Shown here in pieces: positions 15,667 through 22,297 of a DNA stretch of 24,638 nt. The stretch's first letter is position 1, and the number at the start of each line of letters is the position of its first letter. The DNA lies in the NCBI GenBank assembly GCA_041753515.1, contig JBGSUE010000051.1, forward strand, positions 1 through 24,638, read 5' to 3'. The position numbers and the translations under genes are program-made. The notes under the pieces were generated by a model, which saw nothing but the letters and a program-made list of their open reading frames with translations, ran no database searches and was not told where the DNA came from. The stretch comes from JBGSUE01 sp041753515. Lineage in GTDB: Bacteria; Patescibacteriota; Microgenomatia; UBA10105; UBA927.

Positions 15667-15831
15667 ATCCCGTCTTGCTAAAGCTACGGCGGACTTCCAG
15701 CGGGATTTGCAGCACTAGGCTGCATAAAAAAAAGCATCACTACCGCTAGCAGAAATTTGGGTTTGGGCTACGAGTAGTAATGCCTTTTATGTTTGATATC
15801 GCTCATCTTGAGCAGAGATGAAATCGATATC
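15667..15831. ncRNA. Run of four stem-loops; possible structured RNA or bidirectional terminator
   Basis: Consecutive hairpins: ATCCCG/CGGGAT (15667-15706); GCAGC/GCTGC (15709-15723); GCATCACTAC against GTAGTATGC (15735-15783), nine pairs with one bulged C; and GATATCG/CGATATC (15795-15831) enclosing CATCT/AGATG. A run of nine A (15726-15734) precedes the third hairpin, so on the minus strand that hairpin is followed by T9 and would terminate minus-strand transcription; on the plus strand it is followed by only TTTT. The first hairpin includes GCTAAAGCTACGGCGGAC, which resembles a repeat seen in CPR genomes. No promoter clearly dedicated to this segment was found. 15587-15830 has no credible protein gene. 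Confidence 0.35.
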
Positions 15832-15999
15832 TACTTCAAAAATGTACCAGTGAAAAAATATCCTGTCAAATATTTTTTTGAAGCTGGAAAAATGAATTTA
15901 GATTGTTTCAGCAATATAAAATCATGTTTCACAATATTGTTGTTACATACTGTCTTCGTTATATCTTATAACAAAACTTTCAATTTATCTTACTATTAT

Positions 16000-16028
16000 T
16001 TGACATTTTTACTGTCGGACTGTACAAT
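16000..16028 (+). promoter_or_regulatory. Consensus-like promoter of a candidate noncoding transcript
   Basis: Perfect -35 TTGACA (16000-16005), a 17-nt spacer and TACAAT (16023-16028). Predicted start is about 16035. Among the best promoters in the window, it is not followed by a convincing protein gene before the terminator-like hairpin at 16354-16421. Confidence 0.65.
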
Positions 16029-16156
16029 CATTCGCACCGAATGTAGTAGTTTGAAATACTTGAGTAGTAGAGTTATACGGGGTGAGTACATTTAATCCGG
16101 TAGGATATAGAAAAGAAAAATTATATCCTGTAATAAAGAAATTTTGTGAAGACAGA

Positions 16157-16402
16157 TTTACCTTAAAGAAGGCATAAACAAACGCATTTTGAGTGGGGAA
16201 TAGTTTGTGTGTCCTGAAAGTTTTTAGGATAAAGGCAGGTTTATAGTCAAAAATATGCCGGAAGGTGTATTTTAAGGGGAATAGTAGTTGGCACTAAAAA
16301 TCGTAAACGATTTTCAGTGTAAAGCAGGCTTTATACTGAAAAACAATAAATGTAACGTGCTTTATATGGGGAATAGTTTGTTGGGCAGGCGAACTATTTC
16401 CC
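16157..16402 (+). repeat. Three degenerate tandem modules with GGGGAATAGT
   Basis: The motif GGGGAATAGT starts at 16195, 16276 and 16368 (spacing 81 and 92). Each copy is preceded by a TAAAG...AGG segment (16164, 16230, 16320) and followed by a hairpin: TCCTGAAA/TTTTAGGA in module 1, CACT-AAAATCG/CGATTTT-AGTG (16292-16319) in module 2, and the inverted partner CGAACTATTTCCC (16390-16402) in module 3. Module 3 also forms a 10-bp hairpin CAGTGTAAAG/CTTTATACTG with loop CAGG (16315-16338), which shares bases 16315-16319 with the module 2 hairpin, so the two cannot form together. Confidence 0.5.
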
Positions 16403-16421
16403 ATAGAGGGCACGTTTTTTT
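16354..16421 (+). terminator. Extended 27-bp hairpin followed by a T run
   Basis: Bases 16354-16380 pair with 16390-16416 around a 9-nt loop, with a single A/G mismatch (16364/16406) and a few G-U pairs. The T run continues to 16421. The layout is that of an intrinsic terminator, but the stem is far longer than usual and carries one copy of the GGGGAATAGT repeat in its 5' arm. Confidence 0.6.
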
Positions 16422-16428
16422 ACTAGTC

Positions 16429-16437
16429 TGTTATAAT
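16429..16437 (+). promoter_or_regulatory. Extended -10 promoter of the exported-protein gene
   Basis: TGTTATAAT is an extended -10 (TGn plus perfect TATAAT at 16432-16437). Predicted start is about 16444. The ATG at 16436 lies inside the -10 box and cannot be on the mRNA, so the next in-frame ATG at 16463 is taken as the start. Confidence 0.6.
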
Positions 16438-16462
16438 GAAATGTAGAAAATACCGAACGTAT

Positions 16463-17185
16463 ATGGAAAAAATTGACCGCGTACAGAATAGAAATTCTGA
16501 AATGCATGAGACTCCTCCGTCCTCACCCAAACTGGTACCAGTTTTAGTTGTATTGTTGAGTATTAGTGTGGTTGTGATCGGAGTCTTATTTAATCAGAAT
16601 CGCATTCTTTCCGATAAACTCAATCAATTCAATATAATACCGACTGAAATGCCATCTGTGATAGCTGTGCCTACAGATTACGTAAATCCAATGGAAGTTA
16701 TTTCTTCTCCTGCTGTTGATGTTGCTTCAACGGTTCAAAAAGTACGGTATACACCTGGAGCCAACTGGACGAGGTCTGTGTATGCAGGATTGAATTTATG
16801 TATGCCTCCAAAATGGGAAATAGATTCCTACGCGGGCATATATTTTAATCGTGATTCAGGATATCGTCCAGCTGTGACGTTTTTAAAAGAACTTCCATAT
16901 ACAGGCGGATCAAAACGGGAAGCGTATTTTGCATACTGGAAAACAGAATATCCTGATGTGAAGAACCTCGTTACAATCACGGACAATAATATTAACGGAA
17001 ATTCAGTCCTGACGATTTATCCAAAATTATCTGAATCAAAAACTGCGCCTGATGGGAATTTAGCTGTGGTATTTTATGCTGGCGGAAAACTCTGGAAAGC
17101 AGAATTGAGCAATTGGAGTATGGTGAATGATTCCCAAAACGCATTTCTTCAGGATTTTTTCACTATGATCAGCTGCAGTTTCTAG
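16463..17185 (+). CDS. Single-pass membrane-anchored exported protein of unknown function
   Basis: 240 residues from ATG 16463. A short cytoplasmic segment is followed by one membrane helix (about 24-43, VPVLVVLLSISVVVIGVLF), a Pro/Ser/Thr-rich linker (about 55-90) and an external globular domain (about 90-240) with aromatic strands (NWTRSVYAGLNLCMPPKWEID, YRPAVTFLKELPY). Two cysteines (in LCMPP and SCSF) could form a disulphide. No family recognised; the layout is common among CPR cell-surface proteins. The stop codon overlaps that of the convergent oxidoreductase gene in a shared CTAG (17182-17185). Confidence 0.7.
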   Translation: MEKIDRVQNRNSEMHETPPSSPKLVPVLVVLLSISVVVIGVLFNQNRILSDKLNQFNIIPTEMPSVIAVPTDYVNPMEVISSPAVDVASTVQKVRYTPGANWTRSVYAGLNLCMPPKWEIDSYAGIYFNRDSGYRPAVTFLKELPYTGGSKREAYFAYWKTEYPDVKNLVTITDNNINGNSVLTIYPKLSESKTAPDGNLAVVFYAGGKLWKAELSNWSMVNDSQNAFLQDFFTMISCSF

Positions 17186-18420
17186 CTTTGTATAATTCTT
17201 TTAGCAGCCTTCTGGCCAAGTTCGACTGCGTAGTTTGTGCCCCTGTCCCACGGATAGATTGAATCCATGTTTGCAAGATAGATTCCGGGTATTCCGGTAT
17301 CCATCTTTGGTGCTTTTTGGGAGTAATTGAGTTCATGGACAGGCTGGGCAAAGGGAGCGGTGAAGAGAAAAGAGTTAAGTGTTCGGGGTTCGGGGTTCGT
17401 AGGTGAATACAGGCGTTTGATGAAGGGCATAAACGTCGACAGCAGTTTTTCTTTTTTCATGGTCAGATACGGATGGTTATCTGGGAGGTAGTTGCCGAAG
17501 TAGGTGAGATGGTGGCCGTTGTAGTGGGATGGATCCATAAAATTGGTATGGGCTACGGCAGCTAAAAACGGGAATGTCCGGTCGTTGACATTGAGCCAGT
17601 ACACATCTTTCAAAATCGGCCTATCGGTTTCAAGAATCAGTGTTTGGGCATGGAGATGGGGGATATGACTGGTTCGTAGTTCGTGGTTCATGGTTCGTAG
17701 TAATACAGATGCAATTGGTGTTGGTGCGGTAAGGAGGATTGAGTCTGCTTTGAGGGATTTGAGGGATGATACCGATGAGTTCGTTTTGATAGTTCCGCCA
17801 TGTGAGCGGACGGCGGAGGCGAGGGTTTCCACGAAATGCTGGAAGCCGCCGCGGAAGTATCCGAGATTTGTCGTGCGTTTATAGATCCGTGCCCAAAACC
17901 ACGATGCTGCAACTTTACTTTCATATTCATTAAATTTGCCATAGAGAAGCGGTTCCCAGATAGTTTTCCAGCCCGCCTCACCGCCGGTTTTGCGGATAAA
18001 ATCTTTTGCTGTCAGGTTCTCAAGTGGTTTCCAGTATGGATTGAGCTTACAGACGGCAAGCATCATGCCGGTGCGCAGACGGTCAGGTAAAGCAATTTTT
18101 GAAAATTTGAGAAGACTGATCGGGGAATCAAGTTGGGTGACTGATCCGTCCGGCAGGAGAGTGGCCGTGATAGGGCGCTTGATGATGAGGTCATTTGCCA
18201 TACCCAGTTCTTTTGCAAGATTGATAATGGAATAGTCGTTTGTAAAAAAGTGGTGGTAAGCAAACTCCAGCGGCCAGTCCCACCCTTCGCCTGTAAACCC
18301 ATGCGCCAGTCCGCCCAATACGGTATCTTTTTCATAAACTGAAACGGTATGGCCATATTTGGTTAGCTCATACGCCGCCGTCAAACCCGTAATTCCTCCG
18401 CCGATGACTGCAATTTTCAT
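17182..18420 (-). CDS. FAD-dependent oxidoreductase (amine oxidase-like fold)
   Basis: 412 residues. The N-terminal FAD-binding Rossmann motif is IAVIGGGITGLTAAYELTKYG (residues 3-23), followed by VYEKDTVLGGLA with the ribose-binding Glu (E30). A C-terminal FAD segment, GIYLANMDSIYPWDRGTNYAVELG, closes the fold. It belongs to the amine oxidase/protoporphyrinogen oxidase/UDP-galactopyranose mutase superfamily (PF01593-like). CPR members often sit beside glycosyltransferases, and a role in sugar-nucleotide or polyprenyl metabolism is plausible but unproven. It contains two 7-bp-periodic repeat insertions (17381-17401 and 17672-17700), in the RTMNHELRTSHIP and SPTNPEPRTLNSF segments. A -10 box TACAAT lies 6 nt before the ATG. 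Confidence 0.85.
   Translation of the reverse strand: MKIAVIGGGITGLTAAYELTKYGHTVSVYEKDTVLGGLAHGFTGEGWDWPLEFAYHHFFTNDYSIINLAKELGMANDLIIKRPITATLLPDGSVTQLDSPISLLKFSKIALPDRLRTGMMLAVCKLNPYWKPLENLTAKDFIRKTGGEAGWKTIWEPLLYGKFNEYESKVAASWFWARIYKRTTNLGYFRGGFQHFVETLASAVRSHGGTIKTNSSVSSLKSLKADSILLTAPTPIASVLLRTMNHELRTSHIPHLHAQTLILETDRPILKDVYWLNVNDRTFPFLAAVAHTNFMDPSHYNGHHLTYFGNYLPDNHPYLTMKKEKLLSTFMPFIKRLYSPTNPEPRTLNSFLFTAPFAQPVHELNYSQKAPKMDTGIPGIYLANMDSIYPWDRGTNYAVELGQKAAKRIIQS
17381..17401. repeat. GTTCGGG heptamer repeat in the oxidoreductase gene
   Basis: Three in-register 7-nt units: GTTCGGG, GTTCGGG and GTTCGTA (21 nt, seven codons on the minus strand, encoding part of TNPEPRT). Same family as the repeat at 17672. 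Confidence 0.65.
17672..17700. repeat. GTTCGTR heptamer repeat in the oxidoreductase gene
   Basis: Four in-register 7-nt units: GTTCGTA, GTTCGTG, GTTCATG and GTTCGTA. On the minus strand they encode about ten residues in a loop of the oxidoreductase (LRTMNHELRTS). The reading frame is kept. Confidence 0.7.
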
Positions 18421-18426
18421 GAAGTG

Positions 18427-18456
18427 ATTGTAGCACGGGGGGAAGTCGGGTAAAAT
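18427..18456. promoter_or_regulatory. Symmetric divergent promoter (oxidoreductase / YfhO-2)
   Basis: Plus strand: TTGTAG (18428-18433), 17 nt, TAAAAT (18451-18456), start about 18463 for the YfhO gene at 18471. Minus strand: TTTTAC (18455-18450), 17 nt, TACAAT (18432-18427), for the oxidoreductase ATG at 18420. Each -10 overlaps the -35 of the opposite promoter. Confidence 0.5.
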
Positions 18457-18470
18457 CGGGTTACTTTCCC

Positions 18471-20768
18471 ATGAAGAAATTATTGATTGTTCTTGTTTTC
18501 ATATTTTTACCTGCAGTGGTGCTGTTTTATCCGGCCCGCCACGGGCTGATCATGCTTCCTCTCGACCTTCTCATGACAAGTTACCAGCCGTGGGCGGCTC
18601 CCGGCACAATGCTCGTGAAAAATCCGTACATGCAGGATTCCGTTGCCCAGATGTTTCCGTGGAAACTGTATCTGTTCCGCTCAATCCGTGAAGGCACCAT
18701 TCCGTACTGGAATCCATACCAGTTTTATGGCATGCCGTTTATGGCAAGCGCCAAACCAATGGTTTTTTACCCCTTCATCTTCTTTGGGCTGTTGGGAGAT
18801 GTGCCGGGATGGAATCTTCTTCTATTCAGTCAGCTTGTATTATCCGTATTTTTTATGTATCTGTGTCTGAGGGCTGGATTTAATCATTCACGCATTGCAT
18901 CGTATTTCGCAGGTATTACGTTCGGATGGAGCACGCTCATGATCGGGGTATTGGAGTTTGGGTCCGAGGGGCATGCAATATTGTGGTTTCCACTCATGTT
19001 ACTTTTTCTCAAACTGTATCTTGACCGGGGGAAAAAAAAGTATCTGGCCGGACTATCATTAAGCCTTGCGTTTTCAATATTGGCCGGACAACTGCAATAT
19101 ACCGCATATATGATGTATTTCCTGGTATTTTTTGCGGTCTGGCATGTGTGGGATAGGCAATATCCTACCGGGCGTTTGTTGTGGAGCGCGGGTGCTGTGG
19201 TTGCAGGTTTGGCCATAAGTGCCGTTCAGCTGGGCCCGAGTCTTCTCATGTATGCAGAGTCTGCACGGAAAGTATATGGGGGAGAAGAGATATTTGAACG
19301 GGGATTGGTGCCATGGTACAAAATGCTCCGTTTGTTTTCCCCTGATCTGTTCGGCCATCCCACCCGCGGTGATTTAACAATCGGGTATATAGAAACCGCC
19401 GGATATTTCGGTATCATTGCCATGCTGTTTCTCTGGATTTCCCTCAGAAGGATGTATGGAAATCGGACTGTGCGGTTTTTTTGGATTTGTCTGATCAGCT
19501 CCATCCTTTTATCCATACAACCGTTCGGGAATGTATTGTGGACGCTGCATCTGCCGGCGGTGACTTCCGGATCCGCGGATCGGATATTCGTGCTTGTGCT
19601 GATTATCGGTGCAGTACTATCTTCATTTGGGCTGGAGTATGTGTTGGGAAGCGCAAACAAAAAACAACTTTTTCATGATACGTTCCTGTTTACGGCTGTC
19701 TTTGTGTGCGTAGCGGTGTATGTTTTTACTCAACAGCCATACTTGGATATCACAGACAGGAATACCGTACTGTCATCACTGCGGTATCCCGCCGTATTTT
19801 TGGTGGGCGCCCTCGCGGGTGCAGGTATTGTGAAGGATAAAACTGTTGGTATTGTTCTCATTCTCGTGTTTATACATGTATTTGATTTGTATCGTGGGGC
19901 ATATAGGTTTGTCACATTCTCCAATCCGAAATTTCTCTATCCTGAAACGGAATTGACAAGCCATTTGAAAAATGTCACCGCAGGGACTCTCGACCGGGTG
20001 TTTGGCGCATCCAATCTTGAAATAGCATCTGCTATCGAACTGCCAACGCTGGATGTCTATAATCCACTCTACAGCGTACGCACTGCACGGCTGTTATCGG
20101 TACTTTTAGGTGAAGAGTACCGTTCATATCCACTGGATAATAAATTGTATATCAGCAGGGGAAATACATTCATAAAAAAAGCACTGGATGTGTCGGGAGT
20201 CAAGTATATAGTCGTGGATCGCGGTGTTGGGCCGTCAATGATGCTTTTAGGAACGGAGTTTTTTGCCACTGAATTCAAACCGGTGTATGAGGATGAACGG
20301 CATAGCGTATTCGAAAATACGGCAGTATTTCCACGGTTCGGTGTGTTTCACCATGCAGTTCGCGCGTCCGGTGATGATGCGCTGAATTTGATCGCACGTA
20401 ATGATATTGATCTTCACCATACCGTCATTGTCGATCAGGATGTCGCTCTTTCACAAAAAACTTCCTCTTCTTCTGCACGCTTGCGTGAACGTACAGAAAA
20501 TTCACTGTCGTTTACTGTGACTTCGAAGCATCCGGGAGTTTTTATGGTGACGGATGCGTATGATGCCGGTTGGACTGTGACGGTAAACGGTGTACCCGCA
20601 AGAGTGATGCGTGCCAATTATGCCTTTCTTGCAACAGATGTCCCTGCCGGGGATTCTGTCATTGTGTTTACATACCAGCCGCCGTACATACTGGTGTGGA
20701 TAGTAGTGACGGGTGGTGGATTTTTATTGGTAGCGTGCTGTATTGTGTATTCCCGCTTGCGGGAATAA
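18471..20768 (+). CDS. YfhO family multi-pass membrane protein (GT-C type), copy 2
   Basis: 765 residues, the same architecture as the protein at 5733-8093: an N-terminal helix (2-20), SYQPW (37-41), D56 in QDSVAQMFP as candidate catalytic acid, GTIPYWNPYQFYGMPFMAS, about a dozen helices, then a soluble C-terminal domain with DAYDAGWTVTVNGVPARV and a last helix (about 738-760). It belongs to PF09586 and is expected to transfer a sugar from a polyprenyl carrier on the outer face of the membrane. Sequence identity to copy 1 is limited mostly to these motifs, so the copies probably use different substrates. The stop codon is inside an 8-bp perfect hairpin (20749-20766) without a T run. Confidence 0.85.
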   Translation: MKKLLIVLVFIFLPAVVLFYPARHGLIMLPLDLLMTSYQPWAAPGTMLVKNPYMQDSVAQMFPWKLYLFRSIREGTIPYWNPYQFYGMPFMASAKPMVFYPFIFFGLLGDVPGWNLLLFSQLVLSVFFMYLCLRAGFNHSRIASYFAGITFGWSTLMIGVLEFGSEGHAILWFPLMLLFLKLYLDRGKKKYLAGLSLSLAFSILAGQLQYTAYMMYFLVFFAVWHVWDRQYPTGRLLWSAGAVVAGLAISAVQLGPSLLMYAESARKVYGGEEIFERGLVPWYKMLRLFSPDLFGHPTRGDLTIGYIETAGYFGIIAMLFLWISLRRMYGNRTVRFFWICLISSILLSIQPFGNVLWTLHLPAVTSGSADRIFVLVLIIGAVLSSFGLEYVLGSANKKQLFHDTFLFTAVFVCVAVYVFTQQPYLDITDRNTVLSSLRYPAVFLVGALAGAGIVKDKTVGIVLILVFIHVFDLYRGAYRFVTFSNPKFLYPETELTSHLKNVTAGTLDRVFGASNLEIASAIELPTLDVYNPLYSVRTARLLSVLLGEEYRSYPLDNKLYISRGNTFIKKALDVSGVKYIVVDRGVGPSMMLLGTEFFATEFKPVYEDERHSVFENTAVFPRFGVFHHAVRASGDDALNLIARNDIDLHHTVIVDQDVALSQKTSSSSARLRERTENSLSFTVTSKHPGVFMVTDAYDAGWTVTVNGVPARVMRANYAFLATDVPAGDSVIVFTYQPPYILVWIVVTGGGFLLVACCIVYSRLRE

Positions 20769-20786
20769 GACCGGCTCAAGTATACT
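20757..20786 (+). promoter_or_regulatory. Promoter candidate for the glycan operon
   Basis: TTGCGG (20757-20762), an 18-nt spacer and TATACT (20781-20786), 12 nt before the ATG at 20799. It overlaps the hairpin at the end of the YfhO gene. A GGGGG run (20789-20793) may act as a weak Shine-Dalgarno. Confidence 0.4.
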
Positions 20787-20798
20787 TTGGGGGACTAT

Positions 20799-21725
20799 AT
20801 GAAGCAATTATCGGCAATACTTTTTGCTGCGCGTCCCAGGCAATGGCTGAAAAATTTCATCCTCTTCGTCCCCATAGTATTTGGTGGAAGACTTTTCAAT
20901 GCAGATATGTTTTTGAATGTGGTTTCCGGCGCAATTGCATTCTGTTTTTTGTCTTCTTCAAATTACATATTGAATGATGTGATTGACGTTGAGCGGGACC
21001 GGAGGCATCCGTTCAAAAAACTGCGTCCGATTGCCAGGCGCGATATTCCGGAAAGCGCGGCTCTTCTTGTAGCCGTTGCATTGCTTATTTTTGGTCTTGT
21101 GATAGCCAACACACTCGGTATGACTTTTTTTCTTTCCGCGTGGCTTTTCGTGATTCTTCATTGGATGCTTTACTTTTTTTTCCGGACGCGTTCCGTTATT
21201 GATGTGTTGTCTATCGCATCAGGGTACGTGCTGCGATTGTTTGCAGGGGAAGCGGCAGCAGATATTCATGTATCTATTTGGCTGTTTTTAGCCGTTTTAT
21301 CATTTTCCCTGCTTCTTGCCATCGGGAAAAGAAGGGCTGAGCTTTCCCTGATTGTAGACCAGAGAAAGAGAAGGGATAACCAGATGGATACTGACGTTTT
21401 TCAATATTCCGAAAAGCTTCTGGATGCATATGTCGCCGTTTTTGCCAATGCGACATTTTTAACATATTCGTACTATACGTTTTTAGCAAATCCGGGTTCG
21501 GAAGGGCTGACATCAATCGGATTGAATACTGCATGGCTTGACCGTAAGTGGCTGATGGTGACTATTCCTGCGGCTCTCTACGGTATCATGCGGTACTTAC
21601 AGATTGTGTATAGTACCAAAGAGGGGACACTGGAGAAAATTGTGACGAGCGATAAGCCGTTATTGGCAGCATTGGCTATTTGGGGAATAAGCGTATTGGT
21701 GGTTGTGTACGGTATCGGAGGATGA
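20799..21725 (+). CDS. UbiA family polyprenyl-phosphate phosphoribosyltransferase-like protein
   Basis: 308 residues from ATG 20799 (a TTG at 20787 lies at the -10 and is unlikely). About eight or nine membrane helices. The first Asp motif is NDVIDVERDRRHPFKKLRPIA (59-79: N59, D60, D63, D67), followed by RTRSVIDVLSIASGYVLRLFAGE and DAYVAVFANATFLTYSYYTF. This pattern fits decaprenyl-phosphate phosphoribosyltransferases (DPPR synthase, Rv3806c) better than quinone-pathway UbiA. The expected reaction transfers 5-phosphoribose from PRPP to a polyprenyl phosphate, giving a precursor of lipid-linked pentoses. The HAD phosphatase next to it could remove the 5-phosphate. It is the first gene of a chain of ATGA-overlapping genes. 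Confidence 0.8.
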   Translation: MKQLSAILFAARPRQWLKNFILFVPIVFGGRLFNADMFLNVVSGAIAFCFLSSSNYILNDVIDVERDRRHPFKKLRPIARRDIPESAALLVAVALLIFGLVIANTLGMTFFLSAWLFVILHWMLYFFFRTRSVIDVLSIASGYVLRLFAGEAAADIHVSIWLFLAVLSFSLLLAIGKRRAELSLIVDQRKRRDNQMDTDVFQYSEKLLDAYVAVFANATFLTYSYYTFLANPGSEGLTSIGLNTAWLDRKWLMVTIPAALYGIMRYLQIVYSTKEGTLEKIVTSDKPLLAALAIWGISVLVVVYGIGG

Positions 21726-22297
21726 AACAAAAAAAAATCAGGATCGGGCTGGATTTTGACGGGGTTGTGGCATACAACCCTGCCCGTATCATACGCGCGC
21801 CAATCACATACATAAAGCGTAGGATTATAGGCATCAGAAAACTTAAGTTTTACATACCTAAAACGCCATTTGAACGGTTCGTCTGGGCAATACTTCATGA
21901 ATCCAGCCTCTTTCCGTCAATTGGCGCACAACGTCTGCGTGATATGGTCAAGGATGAGCGGTATGAGTTTTATCTGGTAAGCGCCAGGTTTGGATATCTG
22001 CAGCCAAATCTTTTCCGCTGGCTAGACCGGTATGGCATGCGTACTATTTTTTCCGGTATACATATCAATCATGAAAATAAACAGCCCCATATGCATAAAT
22101 TTGAAACTATCAATTCGCTTCGTCTTGACTACTATATCGAGGATAACTGGGATATTGTTGAATATCTGAACAAGAATATCGCAAGGGTGAAAATATTCTG
22201 GATATACAATGTTGCGGACAGATGCGTACAGTATGATGAAAAATATCCGTATCTTGATAAAGCTTTGAAAAGAATTTCTGAATTGGAAAGAGTATGA
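21722..22297 (+). CDS. HAD-superfamily hydrolase (probable phosphatase)
   Basis: 191 residues from ATG 21722, which overlaps the upstream stop as ATGA. Motif I is GLDFDGVVAYN with nucleophile D11 and acid D13; motif II is S87 in YLVSAR; motif III is probably K126; motif IV is YYIEDNWD (E140, D141, D144). A helical cap lies between motifs I and II. An upstream in-frame start at 21680 would lie inside the UbiA gene and push the Asp motif away from the N-terminus. Inference from position: dephosphorylation of polyprenyl-phosphoryl-5-phosphoribose, a step done in mycobacteria by an unrelated PAP2-type enzyme (Rv3807c). Confidence 0.78.
   Translation: MKQKKIRIGLDFDGVVAYNPARIIRAPITYIKRRIIGIRKLKFYIPKTPFERFVWAILHESSLFPSIGAQRLRDMVKDERYEFYLVSARFGYLQPNLFRWLDRYGMRTIFSGIHINHENKQPHMHKFETINSLRLDYYIEDNWDIVEYLNKNIARVKIFWIYNVADRCVQYDEKYPYLDKALKRISELERV

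Larger units (their letters stand above)
16035..16421 (+). ncRNA. Candidate noncoding RNA with repeated hairpin modules
   Basis: The segment runs from the start predicted by TTGACA-17-TACAAT to the T run after a 27-bp hairpin, about 385 nt. It contains an AGGATATA/TATATCCT hairpin (16102-16129) and three degenerate modules, each with a TAAAG-AGG hairpin and the motif GGGGAATAGT (16195, 16276, 16368). It was compared by eye with tmRNA (no GGTTCGA T-arm or CCA end), RNase P RNA (no GAGGAAAGTCC) and SRP RNA, and matches none. The longest reading frame worth noting is 31 codons from GTG 16082, without a Shine-Dalgarno. Function unknown; cis regulation of the exported-protein gene downstream is an alternative to a trans-acting RNA. 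Confidence 0.45.

Noticed and set aside
15793..16095. 100-aa ORF with a TTG start
   Set aside because: It starts inside the GATATCG/CGATATC hairpin, has low-complexity AT-driven composition, no Shine-Dalgarno, no recognisable domain, and contains the TTGACA/TACAAT promoter.
16157..16402. CRISPR array
   Set aside because: Only three short, diverged motif copies with unequal spacing; no constant repeat and no cas genes.
16436..16462. Upstream ATG as start of the exported protein
   Set aside because: This ATG is part of the TATAAT -10 box and would not be on the mRNA; ATG 16463 is used.
20749..20766. Intrinsic terminator after YfhO-2
   Set aside because: The 8-bp hairpin ATTCCCGC/GCGGGAAT has no T run after it and overlaps the stop codon and next promoter.
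20787..20798. TTG start of the UbiA homologue
   Set aside because: It lies immediately after the -10 box; ATG 20799 has a better context and fits family N-termini.
21680..21721. Upstream start of the HAD gene
   Set aside because: It lies inside the UbiA coding region and adds residues before the DxD motif that the family does not have; ATG 21722 gives the ATGA overlap.
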